Program-made: the position numbers and the translations under genes
Notes under the pieces: generated by a model
What the model was told of the DNA's origin: nothing
Seen by the model: the letters and a program-made list of their open reading frames with translations, nothing else
Database searches by the model: none
Assembly: GCA_016710965.1 (NCBI GenBank)
Contig: JADJTW010000031.1
Span: 310,001 to 374,000 of the forward strand
DNA from: Flavobacteriales bacterium
Lineage (GTDB): Bacteria > Bacteroidota > Bacteroidia > Flavobacteriales_F > PHOS-HE28
Direction of reading: 5' to 3'
DNA length: 64,000 nucleotides
Shown: positions 37,445 through 47,263 of the stretch, one piece after another
How positions within the stretch are numbered: position 1 is the first letter of the stretch
How the letters are laid out: each line of letters begins with the position of its first letter

Positions 37445-40413
37445 TGAACGCGCGTGGCCGTGGGCACCGAACCGCCCACCGTCTGCAGGATCGGATCGCG
37501 ATCGTTGTTAGCCCCTACATACTTCACCACGCCATCCATGTTCACATCCGTTGAGGAGTATGTGCTATTGACCGTGTTCGTGGGCGCACTTCCTCCAATG
37601 GCCACCAGGATCGGGTCCCGGTCGTTGTTACCACCCACATACCGCACGGTGCCATCTGCCAACACCTCGCCGCACCACATCGTCATCTTCGTTCCTACCT
37701 GCTTCTGGGCATTGGTGCCGTAGGTCGCTGTGCCAGGGTTGGTGAAGTCGATCGTTGTAGGTATGGCAGTGAGGGCGACCCCTGCACTGGTCATCACGCC
37801 CAGGTGGTTGCGGTGGCGGATCGCAAGCGCGTAGTTGCCGGGTAGTGCATCGAAAGCCACTGGTGATGCCCCGTCCATGCCCACCACATCGCCATCGCGC
37901 TGAAGTAATGCGGTGCGCGTAGTAAGAACGGAATATGGCGAAACAGGTTGTCGCAATTCCACCACGACCCAATCAACAATGGCGCTGCTTCCGGTGTTTG
38001 CAGCGACGTTGGCCGAGATCGCCGTCCCGCTCCCACCAGCCACCATCGGGTAAGAAAGGCCCGTGTATGGTTCCAGGCCGGGTATCAGGCTCGCACTGCG
38101 CAAGACATCGTTCATCAGCAAATTGGCTTCAACGTACGGTCCATCCAGGAATACCTTCGGGGCTACCGTGATCCGCGGTGCGCATGGCGCGCCGGAGACA
38201 TACAGTTGCATCACTTCACCGGCCGTCAATTCGCGTCGGTGGAAGACGAGATCGTCCAGCGAGCCGTGCAATTGGAAATTCGGCAGGAAATAGCCGCCGA
38301 TGTATAGCGTTCGGTTGAGATCGGTGATACTGCCAGCGTGCTGTTCGCTATCGAACAAGCTGCCGTTCTTGTAGATCTTCATGGTATTGGACACCGCGCT
38401 GGAGGTGACGACGTAGTGCTCCCATTCGCCGTACAGCGGGTAGCCTGTGTAGTAGCATCGACCTGTGCCGTCGTACGTGCCGAAGGTCCAATTGAAGTCG
38501 TTGGAACCTGTGTGGAAATAGTGCGGGCTCACCATCAGTCGATCGCTTGCGATATCCGGCCACGCCCACATGATGAGGTTGCCTTTGCTCTCGACGGCCT
38601 TCACCCAGAAGCTGATGCTGACCTCGTTGCTGATGGCCCATGTATTCAGGTCTGTGATCGCGATGTTGTCATCCACACCATCGAAGGCGTAGGCCGCGTT
38701 CGGAACACCATATCGATCAGCGGTCGGCAACGGCCCGGAGAGCACGCCATTGTGCCCATTGCCAGAAGCATCGTTCGGTGTGTTGTTGAACGGATAGCAT
38801 GCGACCAGCCCGTCGCTCAGGCTGTTCCCCGCAGTGGTGAACCCGGCGGCGGCTGCATAGGCGGAAGAACCGGAAGCACAATTCGTCTTCACTTGGAAGG
38901 TGTAGTTCGTCCAGGCAGAAAGCCCGGAGAGCGGGTATGAGGTCCCAGCGATCGCCAGCACCGTGTTCCACGTTGGCGCACCCACCTGTTTCCATTGCAG
39001 TTCATAGGAGACCGCCCCTACTGCTGGCATCCAATTCAGCAGCGCCGTGGAAGTGGTGATGTTGCTCGCGTTCGATCCGAAAACGGTTCCGCACGCCACG
39101 CTCGCGCAAGTGATCAGACAGGGAGCAACCGACACGGAATTGGTGATCACCGCCAGCGGTTGTGGACCGAATCCATTGTTGAAGTTGATCCCCACCGCGT
39201 TCAAGTGGCAATAGCTCATGAGCGTACCTCCAGTGGGCGGGATGGGACCTGTTGCGCAATTCCCACCTTCCGGGTAACCGGCCGTGGGGCCGCAACCATC
39301 GATCTGCGTGTTGTTGCTGTTCCACACGCACGCATGGGTATGATTGGATCCGAGGAGGTGACCTTGTTCATGCGCCACGACGAAGACGCTCGATGAATAG
39401 GTTGGCACGTTCAAGAAGGTGGTGTTGATGTTGCTGTAGCACATCGAATTGTCGTTGTCGATGTTGCACAGCCCGGCCAGGCTCGCCGCGCGTCCGCCAC
39501 CACCCGTGAGGCCGAGCAAGTGCGCGAGGTCGCCATTGAACGAGTTACGCGTGTTCTGGAAGTAGGTGAGCTGCTCGAGCATGGTGGTCCCGATGTACGG
39601 ACTGGGCATATCCCACACGAAGACCTGGTTGAGCACGATGCTGATCCCATCGTTCGTGTACAGCGCCGCGCATTGGTTGAAGAGCGCCGTGACGTAGTTC
39701 ACGGTGTTCACCACGCTGCCCTTGGCCACGAAGACATCATAGTTCACCTCCCAGTAGAAGCGCACGCACTTCAACGAACGATCGCCGCCATTCTCCTGAA
39801 TGCCGTCCTCTTCAGCCGGAACAACTTCCTCCGCTGTCTCACATACGAAGGGCTGCGGAGGCAGGTCCACCGTTGCATAGTAAATGTGCTTCTGGTTTCC
39901 TTCCATCGGCCCGAGGACATGGTCGCCATGCCCGTCGTTGATGATGCCCATGACCTGGCCGGGGAAGATGCTGATCGCCGCCAGCGTGTTCGGGTCATCG
40001 TTCACAATACCCACATAGTGCAGACCAGGCAATGCAGCGATGGCTCTTCCGGTGCTGGCAAGGACGACCTGGAACTCATCGGTGATGCGGTCGGAGGCGA
40101 CCAAGTGAAGGCGTCGCTCGCCCTCCCGTGTGGGCACGATCAATTCCAGTGCTCGTGGACCCGATCGCAGTAGTTCTTCCAGTACGTCTTCGTCCACGGA
40201 GAACAGGGACGCGCTTGGAAAGGACCGGCTCGTGCGCGCATCCAATGGGACCCGGTAGAAGGGCCGATAGGCTCGGTGAGCCTCCGTTCGGGGCTCCGCT
40301 ACAACCCGGTCGGCAATACCACGCACGGGCGTCGTTTGCCCCGACATTGAAGTAGTTGTTAGCAGGATGACGTACGCACAAAGCGCTCGAAACCTTCGAA
40401 GGAATGGTGGCAT
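37432..40413 (-). CDS. Secreted zinc metalloprotease with LamG-like domain and duplicated C-terminal motif
   Basis: A 993-residue exported protein: signal peptide (ending TTSMSGQ), a propeptide (to about 190), a reprolysin-like (M12) metalloprotease domain with HEQGHLLGSNHTH (about 345) and the LMSYCH Met-turn region, a fibronectin type III-like domain (about 450-540), a LamG/concanavalin-like domain (about 550-720), and a C-terminal region with two copies of DGxVxYVGxNNDRDPIL. No standard T9SS type A domain is present; the duplicated motif occupies that place. ATG 40413 is set by the signal peptide. It probably degrades protein outside the cell. Confidence 0.88.
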   Translation of the reverse strand: MPPFLRRFRALCAYVILLTTTSMSGQTTPVRGIADRVVAEPRTEAHRAYRPFYRVPLDARTSRSFPSASLFSVDEDVLEELLRSGPRALELIVPTREGERRLHLVASDRITDEFQVVLASTGRAIAALPGLHYVGIVNDDPNTLAAISIFPGQVMGIINDGHGDHVLGPMEGNQKHIYYATVDLPPQPFVCETAEEVVPAEEDGIQENGGDRSLKCVRFYWEVNYDVFVAKGSVVNTVNYVTALFNQCAALYTNDGISIVLNQVFVWDMPSPYIGTTMLEQLTYFQNTRNSFNGDLAHLLGLTGGGGRAASLAGLCNIDNDNSMCYSNINTTFLNVPTYSSSVFVVAHEQGHLLGSNHTHACVWNSNNTQIDGCGPTAGYPEGGNCATGPIPPTGGTLMSYCHLNAVGINFNNGFGPQPLAVITNSVSVAPCLITCASVACGTVFGSNASNITTSTALLNWMPAVGAVSYELQWKQVGAPTWNTVLAIAGTSYPLSGLSAWTNYTFQVKTNCASGSSAYAAAAGFTTAGNSLSDGLVACYPFNNTPNDASGNGHNGVLSGPLPTADRYGVPNAAYAFDGVDDNIAITDLNTWAISNEVSISFWVKAVESKGNLIMWAWPDIASDRLMVSPHYFHTGSNDFNWTFGTYDGTGRCYYTGYPLYGEWEHYVVTSSAVSNTMKIYKNGSLFDSEQHAGSITDLNRTLYIGGYFLPNFQLHGSLDDLVFHRRELTAGEVMQLYVSGAPCAPRITVAPKVFLDGPYVEANLLMNDVLRSASLIPGLEPYTGLSYPMVAGGSGTAISANVAANTGSSAIVDWVVVELRQPVSPYSVLTTRTALLQRDGDVVGMDGASPVAFDALPGNYALAIRHRNHLGVMTSAGVALTAIPTTIDFTNPGTATYGTNAQKQVGTKMTMWCGEVLADGTVRYVGGNNDRDPILVAIGGSAPTNTVNSTYSSTDVNMDGVVKYVGANNDRDPILQTVGGSVPTATRVHQLP

Positions 40414-40543
40414 GGCGATCTGTCCGTGGTCATTGCGACCAACCATCGGCCCACGGAATCACAGGGAAGACGGATTCACAAAGAACCGGTTGTCCGGAAG
40501 GATACCCTACGCTTCGCATCTTCGTGCCCAGCATAACTCCGCC

Positions 40544-41719
40544 ATGGCCCACATCCTCATCATCGACGACGAGAAAGCGATCCGCGCCGCGCTGCGCGAC
40601 ATCCTGGAGCACGAGAAGCACAAGGTGGAAGAGGCCGAAGACGGCATGGCCGGGCTAGAGAAGGCCAAGGCGGGCAAGTTCGACCTGGTGCTATGCGACA
40701 TCAAGATGCCCAAGATGGACGGGCTGGAGGTGCTCACGAAACTGCAGGCCCACAATGAAGAGCTGCCCGTGGTGATGATCAGCGGCCACGGCACCATCGA
40801 CACCGCCGTGGATGCGTTGAAGAAGGGCGCCTTCGACTTCATCGAGAAGCCGCCGAACATCAGCCGCATCCTGGTGAGCGTGCGCAACGCGCTTGACCGT
40901 GGCAACTTGGTGCAAGAGACCAAGGTGCTGCGCCAAAAAGTGGGCAAGGCCAAGGCGAACGGTGTGCAGATGATCGGCGAGAGCAAGGCGCTGGAGCAGA
41001 TCCGCGAGATGATCGAGAAAGTGGCGCCCAGCGATGCCCGCGTGCTCATCACCGGCGGCAACGGCGCTGGCAAGGAGGGCGTGGCGCGCCTGATCCACCA
41101 GAAGAGCAGCCGCGCCGAAGGGCCGTACATTGAAGTGAATTGCGCGGCGATCCCCGGTGAGCTGATCGAGAGCGAGCTCTTCGGACACATGAAGGGCAGC
41201 TTCACCAGCGCCATAAAGGACCGCAAAGGCAAGTTCGAGCTGGCCGATGGCGGCACCCTCTTCCTCGACGAGATCGGCGATATGGCGCTGAGCGCGCAAG
41301 CCAAGGTGCTGCGCGCGCTGCAAGAAGGGCGCATCACCCCCGTAGGCGGCGACAAGGATGTGAGCGTGAACGTGCGCGTGATCGCCGCTACCAACAAGGA
41401 CCTGAAGAAGGAGATCGAGAAGGGCAACTTCCGCGAGGACCTTTTCCACCGCCTCAGCGTGATCCCCATCCACGTGCCTAGCCTGGGCGAACGCTTGGAG
41501 GATATCCCCCTGCTGGCCGAACACTTCATCGGCTTGGTTTGCGCGGAACAGGGTATCACGCCCAAGAAGATCGCGGAAAAGGCGCTGAAAGACCTCCAGA
41601 AACTGCCCTGGACCGGCAATGTCCGCGAGCTCCGCAACGTGATCGAGCGCCTGGTGATCCTCAGCGGCAAAGAGATCACCGAGGCGGATGTGAAGGCCTA
41701 CGCGATGCCCAGAGCCTGA
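40544..41719 (+). CDS. Sigma-54-type response regulator lacking a DNA-binding domain
   Basis: A 391-residue NtrC-like protein: receiver domain (1-120, phosphoacceptor Asp52, Lys102) and AAA+ domain (about 140-375) with Walker A TGGNGAGKE, Walker B LFLDEIGD and the arginine-finger region. The sigma-54-contacting loop reads GSFTSA (218-223) rather than GAFTGA, and the protein stops after EITEADVKAYAMPRA with no Fis-type helix-turn-helix. Similar short forms occur in Bacteroidota. It may activate from solution or work through another protein. No histidine kinase gene is adjacent. ATG 40544 is chosen; the upstream open frame overlaps the protease gene. Confidence 0.9.
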   Translation: MAHILIIDDEKAIRAALRDILEHEKHKVEEAEDGMAGLEKAKAGKFDLVLCDIKMPKMDGLEVLTKLQAHNEELPVVMISGHGTIDTAVDALKKGAFDFIEKPPNISRILVSVRNALDRGNLVQETKVLRQKVGKAKANGVQMIGESKALEQIREMIEKVAPSDARVLITGGNGAGKEGVARLIHQKSSRAEGPYIEVNCAAIPGELIESELFGHMKGSFTSAIKDRKGKFELADGGTLFLDEIGDMALSAQAKVLRALQEGRITPVGGDKDVSVNVRVIAATNKDLKKEIEKGNFREDLFHRLSVIPIHVPSLGERLEDIPLLAEHFIGLVCAEQGITPKKIAEKALKDLQKLPWTGNVRELRNVIERLVILSGKEITEADVKAYAMPRA

Positions 41720-41946
41720 CTTCGACCCTGTCCCGTCTGGCATTCCCCCTGGAAAGCAAAGCGACCCGCACCGCTTTTCCAGCCCAATCTCCCTTTGATT
41801 GGACCATTGGCGCCCTTGGCCGAACTCACATCAGACGGAGGAAAGTTCCCCGTTGGTACTAGGCAACCGCGCCCCATGCAAGCCGTCTCTTTGTATGGAA
41901 CCACCGGTATTACGCGCTCGTTCTTTTCCCACCTAACCTGCATGCC

Positions 41947-42399
41947 ATGGAGTACTTAAAGGCCTTTCACGACTTCTTCTACTTCAAGTTGGGGCTTGGC
42001 TTGGCGTTCTACTACGCCATCGGCTTCGCAGCCGTCATCGGCCTTCTGGCCCAATGGCGCCTTTATGAGAAGTGCAACCAGCCCGGCCTGGCGGCATTCG
42101 TGCCCATCTGGAACGTGATCATCTTCATGCGCATCGTCGGCCGCCCGGACAGGGATGCTTGGAAGATCCTCATCCCCATCTATGGCCAGCTCTGGTTCGT
42201 GCCCATGGTGTGGATCGAGATCTGCAAGTGCTTCGGCAAACGTTCCATTCTCGATTATGTGCTGGTGATCCTCCTCAATGGCCTCTACATCCTCAACCTG
42301 GCCTTGGGCGAGGACAACCGCTACATGGGCCCATTGCGCGGACAGGCTCCACTGCCCCCGCCGCATAAGCTCACGAGCAGCCGCCCTCAGCTGGCGTGA
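41947..42399 (+). CDS. DUF5684-type membrane protein
   Basis: A 150-residue protein with three membrane segments, matching the DUF5684 pattern: GLLAQWRLYEKCNQPGLAAFVPIWN, then PIYGQLWF and a final helix followed by a Pro-rich cytoplasmic tail. In Bacteroidota this domain also precedes signal peptidase I, but here it stands alone. The function is unknown. The 227-base gap upstream holds no clear signal. Confidence 0.75.
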   Translation: MEYLKAFHDFFYFKLGLGLAFYYAIGFAAVIGLLAQWRLYEKCNQPGLAAFVPIWNVIIFMRIVGRPDRDAWKILIPIYGQLWFVPMVWIEICKCFGKRSILDYVLVILLNGLYILNLALGEDNRYMGPLRGQAPLPPPHKLTSSRPQLA

Positions 42400-42431
42400 G
42401 GTAGGCCCTCGCTGTTTCACGCCGCCACGAG

Positions 42432-42453
42432 GCCTCTCCCCACCGGAGGGGCT
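42432..42453 (+). terminator. Possible terminator after the DUF5684 gene
   Basis: GCCTCTCC pairs with GGAGGGGC across a 5-base loop with one mismatch, 33 bases beyond the stop codon, followed by TTCGTTGTTCT. Confidence 0.45.
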
Positions 42454-42488
42454 TCGTTGTTCTCGGATAGCTACCATTGCACGTCGCC

Positions 42489-43217
42489 ATGAAGGTCTTC
42501 AATGCCGTTCGTAAGCGCCTGCTCGATGACGGCCGCTTCAAACGCTACCTGGTCTATGCCTTCGGGGAGATCGTGCTGGTGGTGGCTGGGATCCTGATCG
42601 CGCTGCAATTGAATGCGTGGAAAGCGGACCAAAGGGACCGGGCCGCCGAGAAGGTGCATTTGGAGAATCTCCGGGAAGACCTCCGCCTGCAACTCGAGGT
42701 CATACGCGCGCAAATGATGCACGACACCTCCATGAGCCTGCGGGCCGATACGGCGATGGCCTTCTTCACCGGCGGCCTGAGCCTCGAGGACCTGGAGCGA
42801 AGGCTATATGGCAGTTACCAACTCGGTTGGCGCAAGACCTTCGTGGCCAGCGATGCCACCTTCAAGGTGCTGCTTTCAACAGGCGGCATGAATCTGATCG
42901 GCGATCCACGATTGCGCACCGATCTGATGCGCTATCATCAGCAACTGGACTACACCACGCAGGTGATCAACACGAACAACCGCTTGATCGATGAGCTGTT
43001 CAGCCTCAACGCGGCCAGCAACGCGCCTAGCTTTTCACGCGATGCTCACGGGCGGCTGGAGAACGATGTGGCACTGAGCGGGCAGGACCGTTATCGTCTC
43101 TTCGAGAGCATCGAACAACGGCGAGGTCTTAGCCGGATCGCGCTCGACATCTGCGAGAAGCAGCGACTGGCTACGGAACGGATGATCATGCGATTGGACC
43201 GGACGATCGATCACTGA
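42489..43217 (+). CDS. DUF6090 family protein
   Basis: A 242-residue protein with one N-terminal membrane helix (about 20-40) inside the conserved segment KRYLVYAFGEIVLVVAGILI, followed by ALQLNAW and a helical extracytoplasmic part. This is the DUF6090 signature, a Bacteroidota-specific family often found as tandem copies, without known function. ATG 42489 is chosen over the TTG at 42477. It converges on alaS with a 4-base gap. A TACCATTG -7-like box lies at 42472-42479. Confidence 0.85.
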   Translation: MKVFNAVRKRLLDDGRFKRYLVYAFGEIVLVVAGILIALQLNAWKADQRDRAAEKVHLENLREDLRLQLEVIRAQMMHDTSMSLRADTAMAFFTGGLSLEDLERRLYGSYQLGWRKTFVASDATFKVLLSTGGMNLIGDPRLRTDLMRYHQQLDYTTQVINTNNRLIDELFSLNAASNAPSFSRDAHGRLENDVALSGQDRYRLFESIEQRRGLSRIALDICEKQRLATERMIMRLDRTIDH

Positions 43218-43221
43218 ACGC

Positions 43222-45828
43222 CTATCCCAACAGTTCAGCAGCCTTCTTCAGCGCCTCGGCCATTCCGTGGGGCTCCTTGCCCCCAGCAGTGGCGAAATCA
43301 GGCTGGCCGCCACCTCCTCCCTTTATGGATGGGCTGATCTGCTTGATGATGTCCACAGCCTTCAGACCTGTGGCCTCAATGAAGGCCTTGCCCAAGGACA
43401 CGGCTAGCAGAGGCTTCCCATCTATAACCGATCCTGCCACGAAGCCGAGGTCGCTGTGCTGTTCGCGAAGCGCATAGCCCAAGTCCTTCAAGCCTTGTGC
43501 ATCCATGTCGATCTGCTGCACGAGCACCTTTACGCCCTTGGCGTTGGCCCGGGCCTGCGCAGGCAGGCTGGAGGCAAAAGTCTTGACGCGCTCCTTCGCC
43601 ACCTTCTCCAACTCCTTCGACATCGTGGCGTTCTGCTCCACCAGCTTCTCCACGGCCTGCACAATATCCGCCGGGTTCTTCAACAGCGTGTTGATCGCTT
43701 CCAGTTTCGCGAGCTTCTCGTTGATCTTGCGTTCGGCCTCCACGCTGGTGATCGCTTCGATCCTGCGTATGCCTGCCGCCAAGGCGCTCTCGCTCACGAT
43801 CCTGAATGGACCGATGACACCTGTGCGGGGCACGTGAGTTCCTCCGCACAGCTCGATGCTCGGGCCGAACTTCACTACGCGCACGTTGTCACCGTACTTC
43901 TCACCGAAGAGGGCCATGGCGCCCATGGCCTTCGCCTCGGCGATGGGCATGTTGCGCTTGTCCTCGAACACGATGTCGTCGGTGATCATGGCGTTCACCT
44001 CTCGCTCGATGGCGGCCAATTCATCAGCTGTCACTTTGGCGAAATGACTGATGTCGAAGCGCAGGCGATCGGGTGCCACGAGCGAGCCCTTCTGCTCCAC
44101 GTGCGTTCCCAGGTGCTTGCGCAGAGCGTGGTGCAACAGATGAGTGGCGGTGTGGTTGCGCGCGGTGAAGGCGCGGCGCTGAGCGTCCACCTGCGCGGTG
44201 AGCGGCGCCGCTAACTTCATCGGCAGCTCCCTGGTGAAGTGCATGATGAGCTGGTTCTCGCGCTTCGTATCGATCACCTCCACTTGATCCGTGCCCTGGA
44301 TCAACCAGCCTTGATCGCCCACTTGTCCACCTCCTTCGGGATAGAAGGGCGTTCTGTCAAGCACGAGTTGGAATTGGTCGCCGCCTTTGCCGCTGACCTT
44401 GCGATAGCGAAGGATGCGCGATTCGCAGGAGAGCTCATCGTATCCGACGAAATCGGTTTCGCCTTTCGCGAGCTCGATCCAATCGCCCGTGGTAACGGCC
44501 GTGGCGGCGCGGCTACGGTCCTTCTGCTTCTTCAATTCGGCCTCAAAGCCCGTCATGTCCACATCGCGACCCTGCTCGCGGGCGATAAGCTGCGTGAGGT
44601 CGATGGGGAAGCCGTAGGTATCGAAGAGCTCGAAGGCACGGTCACCGGGAAGTGTGCCCTTCGATTCGGCCAGCGCTTGATCGATGCGCTTGCTGCCTTG
44701 CTCCAACGTACGCAAGAAGGCCTTCTCCTCTTCCATCATCACGTTGGCGACGATGTCCTGCTGCTTCTTCAGCTCCGCGAACTGGTCGCCCATTTGCGCG
44801 ACGAGCACCGCCACCAGCTTGTGCATGAACGGTTCATTGAAGCCGAGGAAGCTGTAACCGTATCGCACGGCGCGACGCAGGATCCTGCGGATCACATAAC
44901 CTGCACCCGTGTTGCTCGGTAATTGTCCATCCGCGATGGCAAAGGAGATCGCGCGCAAGTGGTCGGCGCATACGCGCATGGCGATATCCGCCTTCTCATC
45001 TGCACCATAGCGCTTCCCGCATTGCTTCGCGATCGCCTGGATCAGCGGTTGGAAGACATCGGTGTCGTAGTTGCTACGCTTGCCCTGCATCACCATGCAC
45101 AGGCGCTCGAAGCCCATGCCGGTGTCGACATGCTGCGCGGGCAGTGTATGCAATGAGCCATCGGCCTTGCGCTCGAACTGCATGAACACGTTGTTCCAGA
45201 TCTCGATCACCTGCGGGTGGTCGTTGTTGACTAGATCGCGACCAGGCTTCTGCTTCTTCTCTGCAGCCGTGCGCACGTCCACATGGATCTCCGTGCAGGG
45301 TCCGCATGGGCCCGTGTCGCCCATCTCCCAGAAATTGTCCTTGCGCGAGAAGGGCAGGATGCGCTCCTCCGGCATGAACTGCAACCACAGATCACGCGTC
45401 TCGGTATCGGCGGGCAGCTTGTCCTTCTCGTCGCCACCGAAGTAGGTGACGTAGATGCTCTCCTTGTCGATCTTGTATTCATCCACCAGCAGTTCCCACG
45501 CCCACTGGACGGCTTCCTTCTTGAAGTAGTCGCCGAAGCTCCAGTTGCCGAGCATCTCGAACATGGTGTGGTGGTAGGTGTCGATGCCCACCTCTTCCAA
45601 GTCGTTGTGCTTGCCCGAGACGCGCAGGCACTTCTGCGTGTCGGCGATGCGTTTGTGCTGTGCGGGCCGGTTGCCGAGGAAGAGGTCCTTGAACTGGTTC
45701 ATGCCCGCGTTGGTGAACAGGAGCGTGGGATCGTCCTTCACCACCATGGGCGCGCTGGGCACAATGGCGTGGCCACGTTGGGCGAAATGGTCGAGGAACT
45801 TCTGACGGATCTGCTGGGAGGTGAGCAT
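43222..45828 (-). CDS. alaS: Alanine--tRNA ligase
   Basis: An 868-residue enzyme charging tRNA-Ala. The class II core begins LTSQQIRQKFLDHFAQRGH and contains LLFTNAGMNQFKDLFLG and GNWSFGDYFKKEA. The editing domain has zinc ligands in HTATHLLHHAL and CGGTHVPRTG; a C-terminal coiled coil and Gly-rich C-Ala domain (IKGGGGGQPDFATAGG) complete it. ATG 45828 is the family start; the frame is open 15 codons upstream. A TACCTTCG box at 45852-45859 could be its promoter -7 element. Confidence 0.97.
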   Translation of the reverse strand: MLTSQQIRQKFLDHFAQRGHAIVPSAPMVVKDDPTLLFTNAGMNQFKDLFLGNRPAQHKRIADTQKCLRVSGKHNDLEEVGIDTYHHTMFEMLGNWSFGDYFKKEAVQWAWELLVDEYKIDKESIYVTYFGGDEKDKLPADTETRDLWLQFMPEERILPFSRKDNFWEMGDTGPCGPCTEIHVDVRTAAEKKQKPGRDLVNNDHPQVIEIWNNVFMQFERKADGSLHTLPAQHVDTGMGFERLCMVMQGKRSNYDTDVFQPLIQAIAKQCGKRYGADEKADIAMRVCADHLRAISFAIADGQLPSNTGAGYVIRRILRRAVRYGYSFLGFNEPFMHKLVAVLVAQMGDQFAELKKQQDIVANVMMEEEKAFLRTLEQGSKRIDQALAESKGTLPGDRAFELFDTYGFPIDLTQLIAREQGRDVDMTGFEAELKKQKDRSRAATAVTTGDWIELAKGETDFVGYDELSCESRILRYRKVSGKGGDQFQLVLDRTPFYPEGGGQVGDQGWLIQGTDQVEVIDTKRENQLIMHFTRELPMKLAAPLTAQVDAQRRAFTARNHTATHLLHHALRKHLGTHVEQKGSLVAPDRLRFDISHFAKVTADELAAIEREVNAMITDDIVFEDKRNMPIAEAKAMGAMALFGEKYGDNVRVVKFGPSIELCGGTHVPRTGVIGPFRIVSESALAAGIRRIEAITSVEAERKINEKLAKLEAINTLLKNPADIVQAVEKLVEQNATMSKELEKVAKERVKTFASSLPAQARANAKGVKVLVQQIDMDAQGLKDLGYALREQHSDLGFVAGSVIDGKPLLAVSLGKAFIEATGLKAVDIIKQISPSIKGGGGGQPDFATAGGKEPHGMAEALKKAAELLG

Positions 45829-45914
45829 GAGGACGGCGGCCTGAAGGCGCGCGAAGGTAAAAGGTGTGAACACGGCGGCTATTCGTTCGGAGCATCGGAT
45901 AGCTTCGCCTGCCC

Positions 45915-46886
45915 ATGGCCGAGCACAAGTACCGCTTCAACCCGAAGACGCTCAACTTCGAGCGCATCAGGCTTTCGGCATGGCAGAAGACGCGGCGCGT
46001 GGCGCTCATGCTGCTGCCCGGCTTGGTGGTGGGCCTGCTGGGCATCATCCTCACCTACCAGTTCATCGACAGCCCCAAGGAGGCGGAGCTGCGCCGGGAG
46101 AACAAGCAGTTGCTGGTGCAGTATGAACTGCTGGACAAGCAACTGGCCGAACTGGAGCGCGTGATGGGCGATGTACGCCGCCGCGATGACAACATCTACC
46201 GCGTGATCTTCGAGGCCGACCCCTTGCCCGAGAGCATGCGACTGGCTGGTGTGGGTGGCATCAACCGCTATCGCGACCTGGCCGGTTATGCCAGCAGCGA
46301 CCTCGTCATAGAGACGAGCAAGCGACTGGACCGCATCACGCGGCAATTGGTGGTGCAATCGAAATCGTTGGACGAAGTGGCGGAATTGGTGCTGGGCAAA
46401 CAGGAGATGCTCGCGAGCATTCCAGCCATACAGCCCATCCCGAACGAGGACCTTACGCAGACCGCTGGCGGCTTCGGCTGGCGGATCCATCCCATACACA
46501 AGATCCAGAAGTTCCATGCCGGCATGGACTTCACCTGCAAACAAGGAACGCCCATCCACAGCACCGGCGACGGCCGGGTGGTCTACGCCGAATACGGCAC
46601 CAATGGCTACGGCATGCATGTGGTCATCGACCACGGCTTCGACTACGAGACCTTGTATGCGCACCTGAGCAAATTGGAAGTGCGTCGCGGACAGAAGGTG
46701 AAGCGCGGTGATGTGATCGGCCGCGTGGGCAACACCGGATTGAGCGTGGGACCGCATCTGCACTACGAAGTGCATCGGCGCGGCGAACCGGTGGACCCGG
46801 CGAACTACTACTTCAACGACCTCACGCCCGAGGAGTATGCGCGCATGCTCGAGCTCTCGCGCAACGCTGGTCAGGCGCTCGATTGA
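45915..46886 (+). CDS. M23 family (LytM-like) metallopeptidase
   Basis: A 323-residue membrane-anchored peptidoglycan endopeptidase. It has a basic cytoplasmic N-terminus, one membrane helix (about 28-50), a coiled coil (about 55-95) and a C-terminal M23 domain (about 190-295) with zinc ligands in FHAGMDF (His and Asp) and HLHYE (His). GGFGWRIHP opens the domain as in related enzymes. It is likely to trim cross-links during growth or shape maintenance. It leads into the MerR and FkbM genes on the same strand and is divergent from alaS. Confidence 0.92.
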   Translation: MAEHKYRFNPKTLNFERIRLSAWQKTRRVALMLLPGLVVGLLGIILTYQFIDSPKEAELRRENKQLLVQYELLDKQLAELERVMGDVRRRDDNIYRVIFEADPLPESMRLAGVGGINRYRDLAGYASSDLVIETSKRLDRITRQLVVQSKSLDEVAELVLGKQEMLASIPAIQPIPNEDLTQTAGGFGWRIHPIHKIQKFHAGMDFTCKQGTPIHSTGDGRVVYAEYGTNGYGMHVVIDHGFDYETLYAHLSKLEVRRGQKVKRGDVIGRVGNTGLSVGPHLHYEVHRRGEPVDPANYYFNDLTPEEYARMLELSRNAGQALD

Positions 46887-46891
46887 TCGGG

Positions 46892-46899
46892 TACATTTG
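46892..46899 (+). promoter_or_regulatory. Candidate -7 box for the MerR gene
   Basis: TACATTTG matches TAnnTTTG exactly and ends seven bases before the ATG at 46907, so a transcript from it would be leaderless or nearly so. No TTTG is found at the expected upstream position. Confidence 0.4.
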
Positions 46900-46906
46900 G
46901 CAGACC

Positions 46907-47263
46907 ATGCCTTGGAAGGAACGCCCTGTGGAGAAGCTCTACTTCAGCATCGGCGAAGTAGCCGAGGAACTGGGCGTGGCCAACAGCAGCATCCGTTATT
47001 GGGAGAAGGAGTTCGGGATGAGCGCCGCGCGGCGCACCGGCAAAGGCGACCGCCAGTACACGCGCAAGGAGATCGAGCAGTTCCGCTCCATACAGCGGTT
47101 GGTGAAGGAAAAGGGCTTCACGCTGCACGGCGCCAAGGTGCAATTGCGCAATCCCGATCCGGAACCCACGGCACCGGTGGACCTGGAGCAATTGTGCGCG
47201 CGCCTGCTGAAGGTGCGCCGCGAACTGGCCGAGCTGCGCCGGAACATCATCACCGCCGGTTGA
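46907..47263 (+). CDS. MerR family transcriptional regulator
   Basis: A 118-residue regulator with an N-terminal winged helix-turn-helix (about 11-80): YFSIGEVAEELGVANSSIRYWEKEF, noted here through the core SIGEVAEELGV and RYWEKEF, then RQYTRKEIEQF. The C-terminal part is a short helix and lacks metal-binding Cys residues, so the signal is unknown. Homologues are widespread single genes in Bacteroidota next to M23 peptidases. ATG 46907 is preferred to the TTG 46883, which overlaps the M23 stop codon. Confidence 0.9.
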   Translation: MPWKERPVEKLYFSIGEVAEELGVANSSIRYWEKEFGMSAARRTGKGDRQYTRKEIEQFRSIQRLVKEKGFTLHGAKVQLRNPDPEPTAPVDLEQLCARLLKVRRELAELRRNIITAG

